Assembly: GCF_037975245.1 (NCBI RefSeq)
Contig: NC_092572.1
Coordinates: forward strand, 21,936,489-22,000,488
Source: Apostichopus japonicus
Taxonomy: Eukaryota; Echinodermata; Holothuroidea; Aspidochirotida; Stichopodidae
DNA length: 64,000 nt
Direction of reading: 5' to 3'
The position numbers and the translations under genes were made by a program. Below the pieces are notes generated by a model that did not search any database, was not told the DNA's origin, and was given only the letters and a program-made list of their open reading frames with translations. Below are positions 49,501-61,000 of the stretch, one piece after another; the first letter of the stretch is position 1, and the number at the start of each line of letters is the position of its first letter.

Positions 49501-52500
49501 GCATGCATCAAAACGACCGAAAAAGTGTGGTTAACGTTGAATGTGTAGAGTACTTTAATATAGCTGTTAAAGGTCACGAGGCTCATGTACTTCAAACAAG
49601 ATGAGCCTAAACTTGTGGGAGGAGATCTGCAACTCCATGGATTTCCTACTTGTGTTTCTTTTTCTCCATTCTAGTTTTGTTGCTCTAACGTTATGTTTGT
49701 TAGACCGTGCTGAAATTGGCTGCAATTTGAAAACGGCTTCTCACCAATTTCAGACCGACTTTGGTAGTTCACTGGGGTGTGAACCCGAAATACAGTCTCA
49801 ATAAAACTATACCATACATCATAAGAACAGAATCGAACATATGATCAAACGTACCAAGATAATTTTTGGTGACATTGGTGTCAACAGGCGTAAGTACAAA
49901 ATCTTGGGTTTGGAGAGCGTCTCGTCTGTTTGAAAAAGAGTTGAACAAAATATATTTACTCTAAATATGCCAATGAAAGAGAGACAATACTATTGGTGTA
50001 TAGTTTAAAATCATGGTTACACTAAGCTCTTGAATACTACGTCTACCTAATGGCGTTTATGCCAATGTCTACTTCGTGTGCATTTGGTGGCATACTATAT
50101 GTATATTCAGCGAGAGCGCCGATATCACCTCTCTCAGGAAAGTTGCCGAAAGGCAACATGAGAACATTTTTTCGATTTGTTATCAATCAGAGTCTTGTAT
50201 TTTCTAGCTTTGATATTACGTAATATGAAAGGAAATACATGTTGTGTAAAAAGTTGGGGAAATTTATCCAACGCAGATCACTTTAAGGCTTCCAAGAAAA
50301 AAGCAGCGTTTACTGATGAATAAAGATGCTTGTTTTCTAAAACGTTTGGCCCTCGTAATTACAATGAATTGAGATGCCATGAGTTATCGACCTGTCACAT
50401 AGTTATCCAGCTAGGTGTAGGGTTGAGCTAGTAAGAACTTCTACAAGGGCACAATGATCACATCAATTTGACTGCTTACTGTTTAATTCAATGCAGAAAT
50501 TCAGACTTTTTCATTATGACGGACATTTTAGTCATCTTTCGCTCATAATCATTCTTAAGCAAATATTGAATGTTTACTCTATTTTTGTGTGTTTACTGAC
50601 ATACTGGCATAAAATGCTATGGAAAAGAGATACCTTAAAATGACATAACTGATTAAAATATTAAAAGAGAGGCAATGAAAAAATAATAACATTAAATATT
50701 TAATTACCGTACTGACCTTAGGCTAGAGTACCGTGGAAAACATCTTTCTGCAAAAAAAAGAAATTTATGAGTTTACTTGAAGAAAAGTTGTGACTGTAAT
50801 CACGAGTGTAATGGCTTAAACTTGACTGAGATGTAAAAATCCTCAAACCAAGGTGTCCATTAAAAATGTTGTTTATGAGTTGGTAAATAAGTTGAATGCA
50901 TGTAATTGTTAATTATGATTAAATGAAAGAATATAGAGTTGTAACGAGATATAAGAATGGAGAGGGATACATTGAATTATTCCGGAATATCCCAATCTAT
51001 TTGCAGCTACAATGTGGCGAATACTGCAAAACGTTTAGGCTTCACTTTCAGTAAGAAGTCAAGTCTAGTGCATTCGGCTCTGCAACCTATCACCGTTTGC
51101 TTGAGACCAAGACTGAAAACAGCAGAGATGTGTTACAGACGTGTCGTTTGATATGTTGGCATTACTTGGCTTAAATGTATAAAAAGCACAGCCCTGCTTT
51201 TGTTAAAGTTTACTTTACAGTTAAATAAATTTAGTTTATCGCGATTGGACACAGACTAATGTTTTACCTACGAAGTGTCCAGGAAGCTGGAAAATTTCCG
51301 GATACTGAAAAGGCCCATACAAAATCGTCGTAACAATATATCAACCCGTACTTGAAATGAGCTAATAAATAACTAAAAGCACTGTTTTATACGTTGGATT
51401 GTATCAAACATATTTGAAATGTTAACTATTCAATTGTGTACAAGGAAGTACTGTCAAGTGCAAGTCGAAACAAAAAGGCATTAAAACTATTATTAATAGG
51501 GATACTTGCTTTGAGTTGACCTGGTGACTATGACAGCAAGAATAAAGGTAGCAAACACTGCCAAGGCGTAAATCATCCAGGAATTATCACTTCGAGATAT
51601 CGACGTGTTTACTGTCACACAAAAAAACATCGCCAAATTCATATCAGTTGTGCCATTAACGGAAATAAAGTAATATCCGCAGGCCAAATTAATATAAGAA
51701 ATGAAATATATGCGAACTAAAGTCACGCATAACCCATAACATGAATAAAATGTTTGATTGGTAGATTGTTCACAATATGAAGAATAAAATTAGTTAGGTC
51801 ATGAATCTTATGTTCCAGATAAGTAAGGATATATGAACTACGGTCAATTGAGAAATGCGTCTTAAAATTGGGTTTAACATAGGAGACGAAGATACCACAA
51901 AATTCTTCAGAAAAGACAAAATGGCTACACAACAAACAACAGACGTTTATCACGTGATACCCTTTACTTACTTTCCTTTTCTACACTGACGATACTGCTT
52001 ACGTCAATATTATCGAGGGCGTTGTTAGCTGTACACCTGTACATTCCATTGACGTGGTTGTCTTTACTTGGCAACTGGAATTCCCACAATTGAGTTGTAA
52101 GGTTCGACTTGTTCAGAGGCTTTAAGTCAATTATTTTCCATTCAAACATATCATCCAATTTCTGAAGGAAAACATCCGGTGTTGGATTACCCTCCACCAT
52201 GCAGATAACCAGCAGGATATCTGCATCATTCGCAACATTTATGATAGATGAAGTAACCATTTGGACGGTAGCCGGAACTGTTAAAGGAAAAAAAAAACGA
52301 ACGGTGGTATTTTCCTTGTGCTATAAGTATCATTTTAATGAGCTAAATGACCAATGTCAATTTGGAAAAGGATATAATGTTTTGCGTTAAGTTAGCCAAC
52401 AAAAATCACAAGGAAGTAAACTACTAATTATTCCACAAAAGTGCCGAAACTACAATTAGTTAATGACAAATACGAACAGTTGACTCTGTCGAGTTCTATG

Positions 52501-54895
52501 AAACCCTAGATTTCATTAAAGAGGGAAATATCCGCATATCCTACGTTAATCAGTGACTGCCAAGCATTAATTACTTTTTACAAGTATTATTTCTTGATTT
52601 GGACGGAAAATGGGGAAATCACCTTGTTTTTTTTCCAAAATGATCCTTAGAGGAAATCAAATTGCTTTGGTCTTGACAGTAAGCAATATTTTTGTGTGCA
52701 CCGTTATAAGGTGAAGACGGAAACTCTGATTCTCAGAAAGGTACATTCATGTCAAATTCCCTCAGGTTAGTAATCGGTGTAGAACATTCACGAGTAATAA
52801 ACGGTTGTATAGAGCACACTTACACCAAATATTTAACATCTGTTTGGATATTCCCTTCCAGTCGTCATTCGCGACACAAAATAACTCCTTATTATGTTGC
52901 TTGCGAACGGGTCGAAAGAATGCAAAGCTACATACACGCGACATATGGTAACTGATGTTAGTATGCGTGTCATAAGTTGCAGGGGAGAATGTTATGTTGT
53001 CTAGAATCCAGGAAAACTCAACAATGGTCGATATAGGTGTAACATCAACACAGCAAACTGCTGTAATCGTCTCGTTTACTATGATGGACTTGTTTGCTCT
53101 TAGCTCCGTCTGACCTGTTAATCAATAATCAAGATTATAATATGGTAGCTTTAGCATACAAAGTTACTTTTTTTGTCATCAGAACACCCGATACACACAG
53201 AGAACACATATACTACTGTAAATCTTAATATAAATTGTATAAATCGGTAGCATGTGCTATTAGGATCACAGTAAGAACTGAGGATATGTGAAGTCCCAAC
53301 ATATCCAGTTGTTGGGATTTGTTGGGATTACACATATTCTCAGTTCTTACTGTAATCCTAATAGCTCATGCTACCGATTTATCATATTTTTCAGCACAAT
53401 TCAGTTTTTATTGTGGTACAAAGTTTTAAGATTTACAGTATAGTTAATGTAATCTCTGTGTGAATCGGCTGATCAGAATTGAAAACTACCATCAATTCCT
53501 AATACATTCAACTTATGTAACAAACACACATTGTAGCTATATTGGTTGCTTTAGGTGAGCATCGCAACTATGTAAAAAGAAAGATATTTCTCTATATTAG
53601 TTTGTAAAATTATAAAACGACAGATAATATACATTGCTGATCTGACGACACCATGAAATGACAAACGCTTATTTAATTTGGAAATCCTCATAGGTATATC
53701 AACTCTTATAATGTACATATGTATACTTATTGATATCTTTGTTATTTAACCTTTTTTTTTTCCTTTATCATATTGACCAGGTTATTCCTTCTGGTAGGTG
53801 CGCTTACCGTAGACGTTAAGCAAAATATTTTCTCTCCTCATCTTCGGGGATCCTGTGTACATCACACATGAATACATACCAGCATCACTGAAAGAAATGT
53901 TTGAAATCCACAATGAGGCAGATCTGCCATCGTCTGATCGTTTTGAAGTGTAGCGGCCGTCCTTGTTGTAAGATTTATTCAAGTGACTGACAAGAGGTTC
54001 CAATAATGTCTCATTCTCGAAATACCACCAGGATGTCACATCTTCTCCGGTAAAGTTATTCGCGCATGATAGCTTTGCGCAACCGCCGATTGCCTCTGTC
54101 TGTATTTTGATACCAAGGCAGCCTAGTATTGTAGAAGAGAAATGTTATTTAACCAATTCAACAGAGACTTGATCGCATGTTTTTCGTTTGCTTTTCGTTT
54201 CCGTCTGTCAACGATATTTATGAATTCATTTGACCGACCTGAATGTTCGTTATATTCTATGAGTATTTTAAGTTTTAATTTTTATTGGCTTACATCAGTT
54301 TGATATCTGCCTGTTTGGTCCTTTCTCTCAGTCAACTCTTTCAATGACAAATGGTATTGTAAGAGACTTATTGAACTACTTAAGATATATTATTATAACA
54401 CCCTGCATTTGCCCAAGAAACTGATACAAAACATTCATCAATATGATATTTATGAAGTCATTTGACCGGCCTGTATGTTCTTAATATTCTTAGGGTTTTC
54501 TACTTTTCACTCATTTAGCTTTCATTAGTGTGATATCTGCCTATTTGGTCCTTTCTCTCAGTCAAACTCTTTCAACGACAAATGGTACTGTTAGCAGACT
54601 TATTGAAATAATCAAGTTATATTATTATAATACCCTGCATTTCCCTAAGAAACTGATACAAACCAATCATCAAAATGAGATTTGAGCAATCTTTATACAT
54701 GGCAAACCATCAACGGCGCATAACGGCCAAAGAACTGAATTGATCATCAGAGAAATGTTCCGTGTAACTTCCGTATACTTGAAGGTAGAAAAAAACAAAC
54801 TTGGTTTAAAGAAATGTCTTCATGTGGTTACCTGTAAATAGGTCGCCCTGGAGGAAAAAGTACGCCACCGTCAAAGCCGCTACTTCAATTAACAT
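43408..54895 (-). CDS. Gene B1: three-Ig receptor with pseudokinase domain
   Basis: Thirteen exons give 688 codons plus stop: 54832..54895, 53808..54122, 52824..53114, 51972..52277, 51506..51611, 49855..49925, 48414..48596, 47688..47792, 47240..47412, 46472..46603, 46071..46185, 45095..45182, 43408..43525. Order: signal peptide (1-21), V-type Ig (22-126), Ig (127-223), Ig (224-325), TM (about 333-352), juxtamembrane segment, kinase-like fold (about 392-680). HRD is His541-Pro-Gly543, the catalytic-loop Asn is Lys548, DFG is Asp565-Phe-Cys567, and no glycine loop is seen. The PPE/helix-F block and C-lobe signatures are intact. All phases agree. It is probably an inactive receptor that works by binding partners. 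Confidence 0.85.
45095..45182 (-). CDS. Gene B1 exon 12: helix G
   Basis: 88-nt exon with [20 protein letters not shown] and RPANCPGQL, the helix G block ending in RPxxCP. Phase 1 in, 2 out. Confidence 0.85.
46071..46185 (-). CDS. Gene B1 exon 11: PPE motif and helix F
   Basis: 115-nt exon with [18 protein letters not shown] then [15 protein letters not shown]. This is the P+1 loop and helix F signature; PPE replaces APE. Confidence 0.9.
46472..46603 (-). CDS. Gene B1 exon 10: degenerate catalytic loop
   Basis: 132-nt phase 0-0 exon reading [14 protein letters not shown] and [14 protein letters not shown]. Against HRDLAARN, Arg is Pro, the catalytic Asp is Gly, and the Asn is Lys. In DFG the Asp is kept but Gly is Cys. 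The B2 copy has the same changes. Confidence 0.9.
47240..47412 (-). CDS. Gene B1 exon 9: hinge and helix E
   Basis: 173-nt exon with [20 protein letters not shown], a short insert, and [19 protein letters not shown]. Donor GTAAGA at phase 0 directly follows the YC that precedes the degenerate catalytic loop. Confidence 0.85.
47688..47792 (-). CDS. Gene B1 exon 8: helix C region
   Basis: 105-nt phase 1-1 exon: [20 protein letters not shown] then [11 protein letters not shown]. This is the helix C / strand 4 block, with NVVETFG in place of NIVxLLG. Confidence 0.85.
47960..48215 (-). mobile_element. tRNA-derived SINE in a B1 intron
   Basis: Reverse-strand copy of the family at 31702..31925, with GGTTCCGGGTTCGAAACC as B-box region and the ACCACAAATGTGG tail element plus (TAA)n. 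It lacks about 20 bases after the A box. Its partner in B2 is at 62025..62332, so insertion predates the duplication. Confidence 0.75.
48414..48596 (-). CDS. Gene B1 exon 7: degenerate kinase N-lobe
   Basis: 183-nt phase 1-1 exon. It contains [20 protein letters not shown] and [14 protein letters not shown], where a glycine loop would be expected but no GxGxxG is present. YTHMRRKT occupies the VAVK position, with no matching lysine. The intact homologue in B2 is 62532..62714. Confidence 0.8.
49855..49925 (-). CDS. Gene B1 exon 6: short juxtamembrane exon
   Basis: 71-nt exon read as RDALQTQDFVLTPVDTNVTK then NYLD. It is supported mainly by splice signals and by the exact phase it must supply (2 in, 1 out). 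It contains a tyrosine close to the kinase start. Confidence 0.65.
49926..51505. other. B1 intron between juxtamembrane and TM exons
   Basis: About 1.6 kb of AT-rich sequence with no recognisable exon, repeat or element. Confidence 0.5.
51506..51611 (-). CDS. Gene B1 exon 5: transmembrane segment
   Basis: 106-nt exon encoding NSWMIYALAVFATFILAVIV then TRSTQSK. Leaves at phase 2 with donor GTATCC. A GC donor two codons earlier was tested and breaks the frame of the next exon. Confidence 0.8.
51972..52277 (-). CDS. Gene B1 exon 4: membrane-proximal Ig domain
   Basis: 306-nt phase 1-1 exon starting with the hinge FPATVQM. Cysteines are in LLVICMVEGNPTPD and GMYRCTANN. Homologous to gene A 4635..4937. 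Confidence 0.85.
52824..53114 (-). CDS. Gene B1 exon 3: Ig domain 2
   Basis: 291-nt phase 1-1 exon with TAVCCVDV, VEFSWILDN and KELFCVANDD, closing in NIW. It keeps the CC start seen in both equivalent gene A exons. Confidence 0.8.
53189..53468. mobile_element. Foldback (palindromic) element in B1 intron 2
   Basis: Left arm 53189..53300 and right arm 53318..53468 are imperfect inverted copies, with the outer ends CGATACACACAGAG and CTCTGTGTGAATCG. The right arm also matches about 28840..29020 inside the gene C intron element, so the two are related. Confidence 0.7.
53808..54122 (-). CDS. Gene B1 exon 2: V-type Ig domain
   Basis: 315-nt phase 1-1 exon with AKLSCANN, SWWYFENE, LWISNISFSDAG and MYSCVMYTG, followed by NVYG. 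Strong V-set features; homologous to 10276..10584 of gene A. Confidence 0.85.
54208..54680. repeat. Tandem duplication (about 236 bp) in B1 intron 1
   Basis: GATATTTATGAA(T/G)TCATTTGACCG starts each unit, and GATATCTGCCT(G/A)TTTGGTCC and ATTATTATAA(C/T)ACCCTGCATTT recur once in each. Confidence 0.8.
54832..54895 (-). CDS. Gene B1 exon 1: start codon and signal peptide
   Basis: ATG at 54893..54895 begins MLIEVAALTVAYFFLQGDLF, a hydrophobic leader, with a GTAACC donor at phase 1. No other in-frame ATG leader was found upstream of the V exon. Confidence 0.7.
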
Positions 54896-57666
54896 CTTCG
54901 TCTTCTAGCGAACTGTCCTGGCACGATAGGGAAAGACTAGCACTGTGTATCTACCTGCAACTGACTGTACTCTCTTCGTATATAATATTAGAAACATAGC
55001 TTCCTGGTTCGTGTACTCGATTGTCTATTAACAAACCGAAAGCAACCATAACTAAACAATGGCGGATACCTCGAACGTTTGTCGCAGCTAAGTTGCGGTG
55101 CATTGTTTTAGGATTCGAATCTATTGTAGACACTTACCTTTCTGAACTTTTCCACAAAACTGGAGGCACTTGCCCCACCACACAACAATTTAGCTTCCCT
55201 GCCAAACAAGGACAACTGTTCCTCCTCGTAATCCTCTCTTGCGCCCCCCCCCCCCCACCTCTCTCTCCCTTTACAGGCAAACTGTTTGTGAGGCAGTTAA
55301 TTTGAGTAAATTTGCTAGAAAAAATGTTTATTTTACCCGGTGGTCCTTCTAATTAACGCGCTAAAACCTGGATATTAAGATATTCCCGTGGAAGGAAGTG
55401 ATCCGTTCTTTGTCTAATATTTCGCTCCTGTCTGGTGGTATCTAGGATCATCATTATTTCATGTGCATACTAATTTTCGTCAAGGAAGAAATTTTCCATC
55501 TGAACGTAATTATGAGTATACCTACTAATTTCAGGTGACATGCGGGTGAATCGAAACTACTGAAACTGGATGAAATTAGAACTTTTGAAGACTTCATTAC
55601 ACTTCAGAAAAAGTTTGTGCTCCACTAACTGAGCTACTCAATCCACAGTTTTCCCCCTATGTAACCATTCTTCTTTTTTTGCTGGAGTGAACCACAGTAC
55701 CTTGCAGGCAGGTCAACCAAGACCCACACCCCATTGCATCCCGTACTGCAGAAAAAGGCAATCAATGGTCTTGACGATAAATTCAGCTGAAATGGATTGT
55801 ATCAATGGGAATAAACAAAGTAAACCCGTTCTATTGAAGTATGTTTCCTAGTCGAGTATATTTATGCGAGTTCTAAGTGCTTGCCAGAACATTGCTTCTA
55901 GCTATCAAGTACTACAGTGCGAGTACTGGTTTCGGGATTTCGAGTACAAGTGTCCAAGTGCGGCCTTTATGTGCAAAGGTCACATAATCAAAACCAACAT
56001 TTTGGCGGTTACATACACGTGAAAATGGTAACATAACCGAAACCCCACAACCCACTAAGGATACCAGACAGAGTAATAATTGTAGTCCTTGATTACAGGA
56101 AATCAAAGAATAAAGTTGACATATTTGTACGAATAACTCTGTCACGACTTCCAGCTAGGCCTGTGTTATGTTAATACGTAATTAGACTCTTGGGAAGCGG
56201 GTACTAATAAAGTATCTTGCCCAAGGGGGTGATTGGAAGGGTCGGTTACAAATCTACAGAAAACACAGTTTCAATCACTTCAAATAAACGATTAATAGTT
56301 CCAGCTGGATTTGATGTTGGTTTATTTTCTTCTTTTTCTCTTAATAAATGTTGGATTATAAAAAGCTCAATCAAATTATGTTATACAGCCTTGTATGGTA
56401 AATCAAAATAATGATTATAAGATCGTTCTCTTTCGAACATAATTCCAGTTCTGAAGAGCCTGTGCGATTGGGATAGACTTGCTGTGTAGACTGGATTGAA
56501 CCTATGTTACGACGATATATCATTTACTAACTGATGATTTAGTGGAGGCTATAGCACCCCCCCCCGCCCCCATTCCCACGCCCCACCCACAAAGCGTGAC
56601 TAATTATTAGCACATAGGTCCAAAGAGCCAATCAAAAGTGAAGCCAATAAATATCTGCCTGCACGCGTGTAAACATCTGGATGGAACATATGTGTCCTAA
56701 CCTCACGATGCTCTGGAAGAATTTAATGTAGATCAAGTAAAAAACAAACGAGCGTGAGACCAGAGGAGTAAATGTCTTCCAGGGATGTAGTTCAAATCGG
56801 AAGTTATCTTCATGTTGGCTATAAGGGGCTTACAGATTTAATGTAATATATTCTAGACTATTACATGACACTAAACAGTACGTTCGGTGTAATTTCCCCG
56901 AGGCTGATGACGTCATAGGTTCAAAGGTCAGGGCTCAAAGGTCAAACAGCACCTTATTGATAATTATGTGTGCATATTGCTAGTGTTAATTGGATACTTT
57001 ATAGATTTCTTTGTTATAGATGTCAGGTTGGGGTTCCATTGCTGATAATGCTGCACCTGTGTGAACCTGAAACAGAACAAATGCGAAAATGTAAACAAAT
57101 GAATTTCTCAGAGACCATGTCTGGAGGAAAAGACATAAAATGTATCTTTATAAACTGTTAGTGTCAATGAAGCTTGAAATAACTTCTTTGGCAAACCAAA
57201 TTAATTCAGATATGTTAATATGCACTTGAAGTTCCTAGCGACATTGGGTGCTAGTGCATCTCATGAACCCTTTACAGCTGACAGGCTGAGAACAGACCTT
57301 ATTATACCGTTTAACGGTATTGTACTTTGCGATGACGCGCAATGTCTTACAAAGTTGTGGTTATGTTATGGTAGTTACGTTATATATTCAATGTACTACT
57401 TAGTTCTCTTAAGATTAACTATAACTTCAGGGGAAAATACCATATATAAAATCAGAACGGCAAAAACAACTTTTGTTCTCGCACTTTCATGTTTTTCTTT
57501 ATTTCATTTTTCTTATTTGCTTCTTCGTTGCACATTTGTGTTACATTTATCAGTTACAACTATAGCTTTTACTTTCTCAAAATTTGTTAAGTAATTTGTG
57601 GATTGTTAAAAGTTGAATTGTTTCATAATAGACTGTCGTCGTTACTTTTGATCACTTGCGTGTAAC
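54896..57666. other. Region upstream of gene B1 and downstream of B2
   Basis: Expected to carry the B1 promoter and B2 3' flank. A C-tract lies at 55243..55257 and a C/G-rich patch near 56557. AATAAA on the minus strand at 57498..57503 could be a B2 poly(A) signal, 245 bases after its stop. No exon was recognised. Confidence 0.4.
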
Positions 57667-57675
57667 TACTTTACT

Positions 57676-57858
57676 CGGCCTTTTGGCTAAGATCATGTGT
57701 AGTATCTGTTCCTTTCGAGGGGTATGGCGATGCACACCCGACGATGATCACACAGTCACAGTCCCGATACAAGAGGACTGGGGTTGAGAGCGGATCAGTT
57801 GTTTGGTAGTTTGGTTTTCGTGCACATGTTCTTTCCTGGGCGACTTTTTCTTAAAAAG
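57676..57858 (+). mobile_element. U2-snRNA-headed retroposon overlapping B2 last exon
   Basis: Same element as 5537..5726, starting at CGGCCTTTTGGCTAAG (about nine bases 5'-truncated). Flanked by TACTTTACT at 57667..57675 and 57859..57867. Its antisense strand encodes the B2 tail and stop. The terminal hairpin is partly lost (GCACATG for GCCCAGG). Confidence 0.8.
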
Positions 57859-58009
57859 TACTTTACTTGTATTCTTAGTTTTACATCGCACCTGTTGGTT
57901 TCTCATTACCATGTAAGTCTCTGTCGTGCTTTGTAGATATTCGTTAAGCTCATCGAAGCTTAAACGAGATTGTTGATCCCACTGCCAGCAAAGTGACATT
58001 GCTTCATAC
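57748..58009 (-). CDS. Gene B2 last exon with retroposon-derived tail
   Basis: 262-nt exon starting [20 protein letters not shown], then [20 protein letters not shown], after which the frame enters the antisense strand of the U2-like retroposon at 57858 and ends at a TGA at 57748..57750. The retroposon-derived part is Lys/Gln/Ser-rich and ends IGTVTV. Confidence 0.75.
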
Positions 58010-61000
58010 CTATAAATACAAATAGAACTGTTTTAATTAGATCATTTTGAGGTAATTGAAGATAATGTCTCAACAATGTTTTAATAACGGATGTTACTTG
58101 TCAAGGTTAACACCTGCCTAGACAAGTAACACAATATCAAATGCAGTTATTAAGACAATCTTATTGCAAGTAGACACAGAGCCAGAAGTGCTCACTTCTC
58201 CATTCTAAGAGCTCTCTCTCTTCGAATCTCTAGATCCACTCTCCTGAAAGAGAAGCCCAAGAGAAATGAAAAACGTCAACTTTCCATTCCAATCGACTTT
58301 CCCTTTGCCAAGTTACTAACAAATATCATCACATCCAGCCCACCTACGATCGTCTTCAAGAGCAATAACTGATAAGCAGACTATTGCGTACAGATGCCCC
58401 TGTAACCTGCGGGATTTGCTAGTTCGCTCTGCTCCATGTTTTAACTCCACCTTCGTCTTCGCCTACTTCCAAATGTTCTCTACCCTGCGGTTACATTGTC
58501 TGCGAGGTTCACATCTCGAGATCGGATTCTTTCACCCATCACACTCACACAAAGTAAAGGATTACATTACTTGCATTACCCCTAATGTCATTTACATAAT
58601 TTCTTGATTCTGCAGTATTCAGTGGATATGTGAGACCAGGGTTAATCTTACATTTGGCCAAAGATCCACAGTCAACACTTTGAAGATTGAAACTCCAGTT
58701 GGACAATATTTCAACCTTCTTAACCACACTAAATCGGTATGATCTTTCAATGCATTCAATTTAACCACCAAGACACAGCTCGCATCACAAAGAACGTTCG
58801 ATTCACGGCATTCGACCATTCAACCACATAGGCCCAACATCCAAGAAGGGAACTATCAAAGAAACCCCCCTTTCTTCCCCTGCCCCCCACCCTCCAGCCT
58901 CTCTTTTCTATCCACATTCACAGGTCTTCCTTCCTAATCCCCTTTCCCTCCTTTCCCATTACCTCTTGTAGTGTTTCACCCCTCAGAGTGTATCTCCACA
59001 GCCCTTAATTCTCTAATAGATGCTTCCTTTCATCTTTCCTCTCCTTTCTGGATCTATTTCTGCTGTATTCGTTGATCTTTTTGTCAAATTTTACTATCTC
59101 TCAATCTGTGCATGTTTATATGTTCTTATTTTGTTTTCGTGTCAGTTAGCCTCTGAAGAAGTTCCTGTTAGCATCGAAACGCCATGCCCTCACACGTTTC
59201 ATAATGAATCAAATAAGTATGCTTTGCCACAACTGTGGACAATTTCTTCATGAACGAACAAGAGGTGGTGCAAACGTGTTAGCATGGCAATCTCATTAAC
59301 GGGATCATGTAGCAGATGTATTGTGTGTAACAACTTGAATTCGTTGTCCTTTATGGTTGTTGTCATTGTATCGCTGAGTTTAAGTATATTCATCACAAAG
59401 TCTAAACAGTAACATGCAAAATTACTATTTCTCGGTAGCTGTATGGACATGTACATCCGCTCCCACCACCCGTAAAATTTAAATTTAAACAACACAATAT
59501 TGAAGTATTCCATGCAAACATGAAACATGAAACTTAGTAGTGTAAATGAAAGGATATATATGAAATAATGCGGCTGAAAATTTTTAGCTTACAATTGTCC
59601 AGGGCAATTAGCAGGTCTTGTTAATTTTCCTAAAACGTCGGTTGGTCTTTGTATTTCTCTGTATTCCGGTATTTTCGCACCTAGAAATGAACAAGAGAAA
59701 CACAATTGTTTATAGAGTAATGTGTTAGAACAACGCCCAACATCGATATTAAAGCAACGCAATAACCAGGGATGTATGGATATATTGAAAACATTTGGAT
59801 AATTAAATTATTAAGTATAATAACTTAAAAGAAATAGCAATTATCTTTAGAAGATCTGAATAGATCGTATTATTTACAATCTTTATAGGCAAAAGTTTGA
59901 TGAAAGAGTTACTAGAAATGTCACTTTTTGTTAGAATCGATTTCTCGACTCGATGAGAAAAGATTACTTACATTAATAAAACTCAAAAACCTTTTCGGGT
60001 GTATCCTAAAGCTTGATCAGATAATAGTTTTCAAGCTTCAGGAATCCTATCAAGATACAGCAATAGAATTGATTTGATAAAACAATGAGCAAAAACACCT
60101 ATTTAGAAATGGTTGATAATTATATTTCCCAACTGCAGTAAGGTCTTTTGAGATGCCTAAAAGCTACGGAACATAATGTATTCAGAAAACGTAATTATTG
60201 TGTAGAAAACAAATCTCTCAGAATAAGCTTAAGACCATCCCTTAAGCGTCAATGTGACAATCGTTCAGTTGCGAGGGGAGCATGACAAAATAAGGCAACC
60301 ACTCAGTGAACGTTTCTTTATTCATGCTTCTATTTTGTTATATATATCAGGTTTCATCATACTTCACATTCAGGCGGAAGCCATGGCAAAAGCAGATAGA
60401 CTATCAGCATAAGATGATCTTTCCCATAAATTGGAGTTTCTGTTATATTTACGTCCCATTGTTTTGAGCAAAATGAGAAAATAATAATGAACAACTTGAA
60501 GTGGTAAATGAACTTGAAATCATCGGACTGATCGTGAATGGATCTAAGCGACAGTAATATTTAAAAACTTCTAGATGAATGAAAGCGGAAACTCAATAAC
60601 ATACCATACGAAAATATTTCCCATAGTACGACTCCTACAGCCCAAAGATCACTCTGCTGTGTATACTCTCCATTTCGCTTTGCTTCCGGTGGAATATTCA
60701 ATCGAATTTTCCCATTATTCTAAAATGATAGAGAGGCGCTCATTACAAAAGAAAACACGATAAATAGATATAATATCTTTACGGTGTCCTTGGATCACTA
60801 AATAAATCATTTTGACTAAGATAAACCATGAGTTAGAACCTTCAAACACTGTAATATATACTACGCACCAATATCATTATTTAAGGCATACCCCAAGTCG
60901 ACTCTGAATTTCTATGCCATAAGTAGTTATATGTCATGTCAAGCAAAAATAATTTTGGTGGGTTTGCCTTGCAAGTTTAAGCCACGGATAATGTCAAATG

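Noticed and set aside
51506-51611. GC-AG intron donor after the B1 TM exon
   Set aside because: The GCAAGT site two codons earlier would leave phase 1, but the 71-base next exon needs phase 2 to join the kinase frame.
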